Positions 58,290-64,000 of a stretch of 64,000 nt of DNA are shown here, piece by piece (within the stretch, counting starts at the first letter, position 1; each line of letters starts with the position of its first letter). The notes below the pieces were generated by a model that saw nothing but the letters and a program-made list of their open reading frames with translations, made no database searches and had not been told where the DNA came from. The position numbers and the translations under genes were made by a program. Location of the stretch: contig JAJVHY010000020.1 in assembly GCA_022072455.1 (NCBI GenBank), forward strand, positions 310,001-374,000, given 5' to 3'. This DNA comes from Verrucomicrobiia bacterium (lineage in GTDB: Bacteria > Verrucomicrobiota > Verrucomicrobiia > Palsa-1439).

Positions 58290-61200
58290 GTCAACACCCC
58301 GTACCGGTCCGTCCGCGTCCCGAAAATGCCCACTTCCTTGACCGGCCCCACCACCCGCCAACAATCCCGGTAACTCTCCAACTGTTGCCGGTACTTCTCC
58401 AATAACGCCGCGACTTCGGCTTTGTCCGTCTTGTAATCCACCAACACCCACCCGCCGTCTTCCTCGAACGCCAAATCAATCACCCCGCGCACCACTCCCG
58501 CCGGCAACGCCACCGTGAACGGCACCTCCGTCAACCGTTGCCGGGCTGTCGCCGCGCGCTGCCAGATCGCCGATTTCATCACCCGCTCCACTGTCGCGAC
58601 CGCCTCATCCGCCAGCGATTCCTCCAACTCCGCGCCCCGCAACGCCGACACCGCCAGACCTGTCAAATCGCGCCGTTCAAACGCCGCCTGCAACAGTAAA
58701 TGAATCACACTGCCCCATCGCGCGCCGTCGCCATCCATCCGCGCCAGCACCGGCTGCGCTACTGATTTGGCGGCGCGCGTCGCATACGTCGCCCCCTTCA
58801 CCAACTCCCACCGACCCTGCACCGCCGCCTGGGCCGCGACAACTTCCGCCACCGACACTGTTACCGGCTGACTCGTCAACGCCGACTGCGGGCCGGGATC
58901 GGGCAATTCCGGCGCCGACTCCACAAACGCCGCCAACGCGCGCCACGGATTCCGATTCGCGTATTTCGCCCGGCGACTGATGATCAAGTGCTGTTCCGCG
59001 CGTGTCGCCGCCACATACAACAGCCGGTTTTCCTCCGCCGCCAAAAATTGTTCTTCGCGCGCGGCCAACTCAGTCCAATTCAACGGCGCGGCCAACAACC
59101 GGGACGACCGATCCCCTGCGTAGAACGCCAGATAGCCGCGCACCCGCGTCGTCGAACGATCCACATGGATCCGCACCGGATGATCACTCGCACCTTCCGG
59201 CCCCGCCACGAACACGACCTTGCCTTGCAGCCCTTTGACCTTGTGCAGGTTCATCACCCGCACAGCGTTGCCGGTCGGTGGAGTCGCCGCCGCGCCATCG
59301 TGAGCCTCCTCCGCGTCAACCCACCGGCCCAACTGCGCCACCACTTCTGTCGCCGTGGGCAACTGCGCTTGCAGCGTCCGCAACAACTCCAAGGCTTTTG
59401 CCAGACTCCCGGCCGCCACGTTACCCTCCGGCTGCGCCGCCGCCAACGCCAGCAACCCCGTCGCCGTCGCCACCCGCTCCAAAGCCACACACGCCGGCAA
59501 CGTCCCCAACCACTCCGCATACCGGCGCAGCGAGGCGAACGCTTCGCCAAATATCCCGGCCGCTTCGCTGCGCCAATCGAATCGACCGCCCGACTGCCGG
59601 TGCTTGTACAATTCCCGGTCGCTGAACCCGAACGCCTCACTCCGCAACGCCGCCACCACCGCGACCGGATTGTCCGGCTCCAACGCCGCCACCGCCAACG
59701 TGTACAACAACGCCACCTCACGTACCTCATTGAGCACCGTGCCGCCGGTCACTTCGTGCGGTAGCCCGAGTTGCTGCAACGCCGCGGCATACCGGCTTAA
59801 TTGTTCCTTCTTCCGCGTGATGATCAGAAAATCACCCGGCGATCGCCCCGACGCGCGGATGTGCCGCGCAATCAATGCCGCTTCCTCGCCAATCACGTCC
59901 TGACCGTTACCGCCCTCAAAGCTGAGCCGTCCCACACCGGGCGCGTCCGCCAATTCCTTGCCCACTTTCAATGCCACATAGGCCGGGGATTCCGCGGTCG
60001 CCTTGGGCGGGAAAAACTCCAGCCGGTCAAACGTGGCGTTTACCCAGTTCACTACCGGCGCCGCGGAACGGAAATTTGCCGAGAGCGTCACCACGTCGCC
60101 GATGATTTTTTTCACCGCGTTGTACGTCACGATGTCGGCCCGGCGGAACCGGTAAATGGACTGTTTCGGATCACCCACCACGAACAACGATCCCGGCACC
60201 GGCCGGCATTTCCGCCAATCGCGCTCGGTCGGATCACTCGCCGTCAGCAACAACATCATCTCCGCCTGAATCGGGTCGGTATCCTGAAATTCATCCACCA
60301 AAATGTGGGTGAACCGGTTTCGGAAATACCGGCGCACGGCGGGATGGTCGCGCAACAATTGCGCGGCGCGCAGCAACAAATCCTGAAAGTTCAGCGCCCG
60401 CGCCGCGGCGCGTTGCTGGTCGTACACCGCGCGCGCCCGCTCCAGCAACGGCAGGATCACCGCATACCGGTGCGCCTGCCACGCCGCGACGAACGGCTCG
60501 GCCACGTCCGCACAAAACCTGTCCCACTTCTCGTGCTCGGCCTCCGCCTGAGCCTTTTTGCCGGGCCAAGATTTCTGCACACACGAGCGACCGGGTTGAA
60601 ACAGTTCGAGGATTTCCGCCACATCCGCCGCGCGCTCCAAGTCATGCGTCCGCAACATTCTCAGCACGCGCGGCCACAAGACGCAGAACGCATCCGTGCC
60701 GTCCGCCGCCGGTAAGTTTTTCGCCATGTGCGCCGCGTAGTCGCGTAACTGCTTCACTACCGCCGACAACCCCGGCAGTTTCACCGCTGCCGCCGGCCAC
60801 TCCGCCACGTCGGGATAATCAGCGAACGCCGCAAAGGCCTCCTTCAAATCTGCCGGCGTCAATCCGAGTTCATCCAATTTGTCCAAGACCGGATCGTCTT
60901 GTGCATACAACTGGTTCGTGAACGTCACCCATGCTTGCTCGCGCATTCGGCCATCACTCGCCTCGTCCAACTCGACAAAATCCGGGTCCACCCCCGCCTC
61001 GACCGGGCGCTCGCGCAGCAACCGTGCACAGAAGGAATGAATCGTCCCAATGACGCATTCCGCCGCGCCCGGCAATTCCTTGCGCAGCCGCTCCTGCAAC
61101 TCCGCCGCCGCCTTGCGCGTGAACGTCACCGCCACGAGTTGCTCGCGCTGACACTGGCCGGCGTTGATGAGCGCGGCGATGCGCGCGACCATTTGGGTCG

Positions 61201-61291
61201 TCTTGCCGGTGCCGGCGGCGGCTTCGACCAGCAATGAGCTGGATAACTCCTCGCGAATCCGGTCGCGCTCGTTTTGGTCAGGGGGTTTCAT
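58286..61291 (-). CDS. addA: AddA/UvrD-like helicase-nuclease
   Basis: This 1001-residue protein is an SF1A helicase fused to a PD-(D/E)XK nuclease. It has Walker A VEAAAGTGKTT (about 22-32), motif Ia TFTRKAAAELQ, Walker B LVDEFQDTDPIQ, motif III GDPKQSIYRFR, motif VI LYVAATRAEQHLI, and nuclease residues in RGVIDLAFEEDGGWVLVDYKTDK near the C-terminus. The layout matches AddA of the AddAB double-strand-break resection complex. It overlaps the AddB-like gene by 14 nt, consistent with a two-subunit complex. RecB-like naming is an alternative. Confidence 0.88.
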   Translation of the reverse strand: MKPPDQNERDRIREELSSSLLVEAAAGTGKTTQMVARIAALINAGQCQREQLVAVTFTRKAAAELQERLRKELPGAAECVIGTIHSFCARLLRERPVEAGVDPDFVELDEASDGRMREQAWVTFTNQLYAQDDPVLDKLDELGLTPADLKEAFAAFADYPDVAEWPAAAVKLPGLSAVVKQLRDYAAHMAKNLPAADGTDAFCVLWPRVLRMLRTHDLERAADVAEILELFQPGRSCVQKSWPGKKAQAEAEHEKWDRFCADVAEPFVAAWQAHRYAVILPLLERARAVYDQQRAAARALNFQDLLLRAAQLLRDHPAVRRYFRNRFTHILVDEFQDTDPIQAEMMLLLTASDPTERDWRKCRPVPGSLFVVGDPKQSIYRFRRADIVTYNAVKKIIGDVVTLSANFRSAAPVVNWVNATFDRLEFFPPKATAESPAYVALKVGKELADAPGVGRLSFEGGNGQDVIGEEAALIARHIRASGRSPGDFLIITRKKEQLSRYAAALQQLGLPHEVTGGTVLNEVREVALLYTLAVAALEPDNPVAVVAALRSEAFGFSDRELYKHRQSGGRFDWRSEAAGIFGEAFASLRRYAEWLGTLPACVALERVATATGLLALAAAQPEGNVAAGSLAKALELLRTLQAQLPTATEVVAQLGRWVDAEEAHDGAAATPPTGNAVRVMNLHKVKGLQGKVVFVAGPEGASDHPVRIHVDRSTTRVRGYLAFYAGDRSSRLLAAPLNWTELAAREEQFLAAEENRLLYVAATRAEQHLIISRRAKYANRNPWRALAAFVESAPELPDPGPQSALTSQPVTVSVAEVVAAQAAVQGRWELVKGATYATRAAKSVAQPVLARMDGDGARWGSVIHLLLQAAFERRDLTGLAVSALRGAELEESLADEAVATVERVMKSAIWQRAATARQRLTEVPFTVALPAGVVRGVIDLAFEEDGGWVLVDYKTDKAEVAALLEKYRQQLESYRDCWRVVGPVKEVGIFGTRTDRYGVLT

Positions 61292-64000
61292 GTTTCCGCT
61301 GGCTCTGTTCCGTGATCATCGCCACGTCCCGGCAAACACTCCGGTAATCGCAATAACCACAATCCTCCACCTTCAGCGTCGCGTGAAACTCGCCGCGCGC
61401 GATCAAGCCTCGCAACTGGGCCAGCAACACCGGCGCATCCGCCAAGTCTGTCGGCGTGAACACGAACTTCTCACCGCGCCCTTTCTCCGTCGGAAAGTAA
61501 TAGCCAAACGACAGTACCGGCTTCCCGTAGAACGCGCGCGCCAACTCGATGTAGATCGCGTGCTGCAACACCCGCCCGCCGTTGAACGGATCATCCCGCT
61601 TGACGCGATAGCGAGTGGGGTTGCCGGTTTTGTAATCCCACAACTCCAAACCAGCCGCCGTCTCGTCCACGCGATCAATTCGGCCCCGCACAAAAATCTC
61701 CCCGCCGTCCGCCAACCGCACCGCCTGCGCCGGGATGTCGGCCTCAAAATCGATCGGGCGCCCCGGCCACGGCTCGGTCTCAAAAATCCGCACCGCCCGG
61801 CGCAATCGCCGGCAATCCCGGCGCAACACCCCTTCGCTCGGCGGCGGAAACTTGCGCCGCCACAGCGCGATGTTCTCCTCCAACGCCGCCGCCAACGCGA
61901 CCCCGTCGCGCAGGTGCCGACAAAACACATCGTGCAACAACTGCCCAAACTCGACCGGCGGCAGCCACACGTCAGCATCCAGCTCCAATTCTTCCGGGGC
62001 TTCGAGGTGCAGTGCGTACCGGTAAAAATACCGGAGCGGACACGCGCCGATGGTCTCCAACCGGTGGGCCGAGAATGGCCGGTCGGGATGCCCGACCGGA
62101 TCCAATGCCGGCCCCGCTTCCGGCACGAACCCATCAAATTCCGTGAACTCATTGCCGGCGCGCTGCTCGGCGGCATGCGCGCCGCGCTGCAACCACGGAA
62201 AACACTCGCCCACCAGCTTGACCGGCGCGGCAGCCGGCGCCGCCATGCAAAACCGCCACATCCACCATTCCGTGTCCGAAAGTGCCTGACCAGCTTCGGC
62301 CGGCGCGGTGGCCGCTGTCGGCAGGTAGGGGCGACCCGCCGGGTCGCCCGCATTCGTTGCGCCTGACGGACGGGCCGACGGCTCGTCCCTACCAATCAAC
62401 TCCCACCCGGGCGCAGACTCACTGTCGTCCGTTAACGACCGCCAGGCAAAACTGGCCGTGACCGTTCCGCGCAACCGGGCGCGCAAGCGCGCGAAACTTT
62501 TTGCCGCGCGCGCGCGTTGGGCCGCCACCGTCGTCAACTCGCCGGAAAGTTTCTGGCGTTCGCTGTCCAGTAACACCGGGTCTTGCCGGCCTGCCGGCGG
62601 AAAACGATTTGCGTCCAATCCAACGATGAACGTGTGTGGTCGGCCGGAATGACCGCCGCTTTCCCAGCCGCTGACGTAAAGATGACCGGGCCGCGGCCCT
62701 TCGCCGCGGACGCGCGTTTCGTTCAGCAGGGCCGTCAACCACTCGCGCGCGTTCACCGCGTCACCGCCCGTCGGCAACCAGGTCGCCAATTCCGCGATGC
62801 GCCCCTGCAATACATCGCGGGCGTAATTGTCCAATTCGTTCACACAGCGAACCTGCGTTTTCAGGAATTCCGCGGCGGCTTCGAGTAACGGGCGCTCGGT
62901 CAGTTTCAGCAACCGGGCGACCGGCTCGCGCACCGCGACGAGCGCGTCGCGCCGGCGTTGCAAATTCGGTTTGTGTTCAGCGTCGGCCTCGGCCACTTGT
63001 TGCGCGAGGCCGGCAATCTGCGCATCGAGTTGGCTGAGATACCGGGCGCGCCCGAAACCGATGGGCACGGTGCGCAACGTCGCGCCTAGGTTGCCGGCCA
63101 CACCTTTGAGCAGGCCATCGCGAATCATCGCCACGAGGGCAGTCTGCGGAAAATCATCGCTCAGCCACGCCAACCACGCGGCCAGGGCCCGGCCCGGTCG
63201 GGAGTAGCGCACCGGGATGCCTTGGGCAAATGTGACCGGAATATCGAGCGCCGTGGCCACTTCATAAAACCGGGAAACATACGTCTCGGCGTCAGTGTGG
63301 AGGACTTCCACTTGATCGAGCGGCCAGCCGTTGGCGAGGCACCGGCGGAGAACTTCGCGGACTTCGTTGATTTCGCCCACGGCGCGGAAAGCGTCGGTGA
63401 ACTCCGGTCCGGGCGGTTCATCGACCGGCAAGGTCGGCAGACCGGCGAGCAACTCGCGTTCGCGGCCGGTCAGTTCCAAGTCCGCCGGCAGGAGCACGCG
63501 GGCTGGGAAGGGACGCCCAATGGCGCGTTGGAGAATGCCGGCTTCGTCGTCGCAGTGGAGTTCGTCGAGCGCCTGCCGGTACGCGGTGAGGAGGCGGACG
63601 AGTTCGCGGCGTTTGTCGGCAACTTCAAACTGCCCGCGGTCGAGGTCGGCCGGTTCGAGGCCGGCCCGGCGGAGATCGTGGAGCGTGCCGGCGAGCCGCT
63701 CGGCGAGCGCCCAGGTTGGTTGGAGGCCGCCGAGGTAATGGCTGTCGAGCTCGCGGAGGAGGCGGGCGGCCAGAACCGTTCGGCCGAGCGGAGTGAGCAG
63801 TTGCCGGCCGGCGGTGGCGAGGTCGGCGCCGGCCAGTTCGAGGGCCAAGGTGGCGACGGTGTGGAGCCGGACGTTGACGACGGGTTGACCGGCGCGGGCG
63901 AGGCTTTCGAGCCATTGTTGGCCGACGCGACGCGAGGGACAGAGCAGCCATTTTTCGGCGAGTGGTTCGCGCCGGCAGGCGGCGGCGAGAGCGGTCAAGA
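61278..64000 (-). CDS. addB: AddB-like PD-(D/E)XK nuclease subunit, 5' end outside window
   Basis: At least 906 residues are visible; the frame is open to the window end, so the true start lies beyond position 64000. The C-terminal nuclease has GRIDRVDETAAGLELWDYKTGNPT and QHAIYIELA. An Fe-S staple is likely from a cysteine in IGACPLRYFYRY and CGYCDYRSVC near the C-terminus, the AddB/Cas4 arrangement. The N-terminal part lacks a Walker A in the visible region, as expected for AddB. A palindromic repeat (62324-62393) is inserted in frame about 535 residues into the visible part. Confidence 0.82.
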   Translation of the reverse strand, partial: LTALAAACRREPLAEKWLLCPSRRVGQQWLESLARAGQPVVNVRLHTVATLALELAGADLATAGRQLLTPLGRTVLAARLLRELDSHYLGGLQPTWALAERLAGTLHDLRRAGLEPADLDRGQFEVADKRRELVRLLTAYRQALDELHCDDEAGILQRAIGRPFPARVLLPADLELTGRERELLAGLPTLPVDEPPGPEFTDAFRAVGEINEVREVLRRCLANGWPLDQVEVLHTDAETYVSRFYEVATALDIPVTFAQGIPVRYSRPGRALAAWLAWLSDDFPQTALVAMIRDGLLKGVAGNLGATLRTVPIGFGRARYLSQLDAQIAGLAQQVAEADAEHKPNLQRRRDALVAVREPVARLLKLTERPLLEAAAEFLKTQVRCVNELDNYARDVLQGRIAELATWLPTGGDAVNAREWLTALLNETRVRGEGPRPGHLYVSGWESGGHSGRPHTFIVGLDANRFPPAGRQDPVLLDSERQKLSGELTTVAAQRARAAKSFARLRARLRGTVTASFAWRSLTDDSESAPGWELIGRDEPSARPSGATNAGDPAGRPYLPTAATAPAEAGQALSDTEWWMWRFCMAAPAAAPVKLVGECFPWLQRGAHAAEQRAGNEFTEFDGFVPEAGPALDPVGHPDRPFSAHRLETIGACPLRYFYRYALHLEAPEELELDADVWLPPVEFGQLLHDVFCRHLRDGVALAAALEENIALWRRKFPPPSEGVLRRDCRRLRRAVRIFETEPWPGRPIDFEADIPAQAVRLADGGEIFVRGRIDRVDETAAGLELWDYKTGNPTRYRVKRDDPFNGGRVLQHAIYIELARAFYGKPVLSFGYYFPTEKGRGEKFVFTPTDLADAPVLLAQLRGLIARGEFHATLKVEDCGYCDYRSVCRDVAMITEQSQRKHETP
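62324..62393. repeat. Palindromic repeat inserted in frame in the AddB-like gene
   Basis: The 70-bp segment has outer arms GGTAGGGGCGA (62324-62334) and TCGTCCCTACC (62383-62393) pairing with one G-T, and inner hairpins such as CGACCCGCCGGGTCG. It encodes about 23 low-complexity residues (GRDEPSARPSG ... GDPAGRPYL) with no frame change. This matches a class of dispersed repeats whose translations recur inside unrelated proteins. Confidence 0.75.

Noticed and set aside
1-64000. CRISPR array, prophage or intact insertion sequence
   Set aside because: No regularly spaced repeats, phage structural genes, integrase or transposase were found.

Overview
The window is a bacterial chromosome segment of roughly 60% G+C, dense with short, often overlapping operons. 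Gene content fits the Verrucomicrobiota / PVC group best: zinc-ribbon/coiled-coil and DUF1189-like small proteins, a hexosamine-kinase-like protein, rpsP-khpA-trmD-rplS without rimM, a glycosidase-like edge gene, and many two-component genes. This placement is inferred from gene style, not from a marker phylogeny. No prophage, CRISPR array or intact insertion sequence was seen.

Layout. 0-5.7 kb: partial glycosidase-like gene, tRNA-Glu(CTC), galE, an Rrf2 regulator directly upstream of the Fe-S carrier ATPase mrp, a secreted protein and a beta-CASP metallohydrolase. 5.7-15.9 kb: HU, Prc protease, argA, a zinc-ribbon protein, DUF72, an AMMECR1-like protein, a thioesterase, def, membrane proteins, an A-type Fe-S carrier and a shortened fumarase/aspartase-like protein. 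15.9-29.7 kb: a minus-strand nuoA-N operon for complex I, with a NuoE-NuoF fusion and an ORF6N-domain gene lodged between nuoK and nuoL. Divergent from nuoA is a MidA/NDUFAF7-type methyltransferase, the family that acts on complex I during assembly; a TGTGA-N6-TCACA palindrome lies between them. 29.8-36.6 kb: that methyltransferase, a NarL-type kinase/regulator pair, a sugar kinase, an APC permease and prmC, mostly joined by 4-nt overlaps. 36.7-42.2 kb: murA, ffh, rpsP, khpA, trmD, rplS, rnhB and yraN.

42.2-52.3 kb is a compact signalling island: a 5'-truncated hybrid kinase, a NarL regulator, two full hybrid kinases, four stand-alone receivers (one apparently starting at ATT, one at TTG), a 7-helix PAS protein with no kinase domain, a small CxxC/CxxC protein and an unknown 166-residue protein. 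It is the part most likely to hold undescribed biology. A 553-bp stretch without a gene follows.

52.9-64 kb: comM, menC-like enolase-superfamily enzyme, HIT protein, stand-alone Lon N-domain, membrane protein, PHP-domain protein and an AddA/AddB-like helicase-nuclease pair; the AddB-like gene runs off the window and carries a palindromic repeat inserted in frame.

Short gene-free stretches at 217-479 and 556-797 (on either side of the tRNA) show nothing recognisable. Several genes have a -10-like box only 6-8 nt before the start codon, suggesting leaderless transcripts. Palindromic dispersed repeats occur at about 14.9, 42.3 and 62.4 kb.
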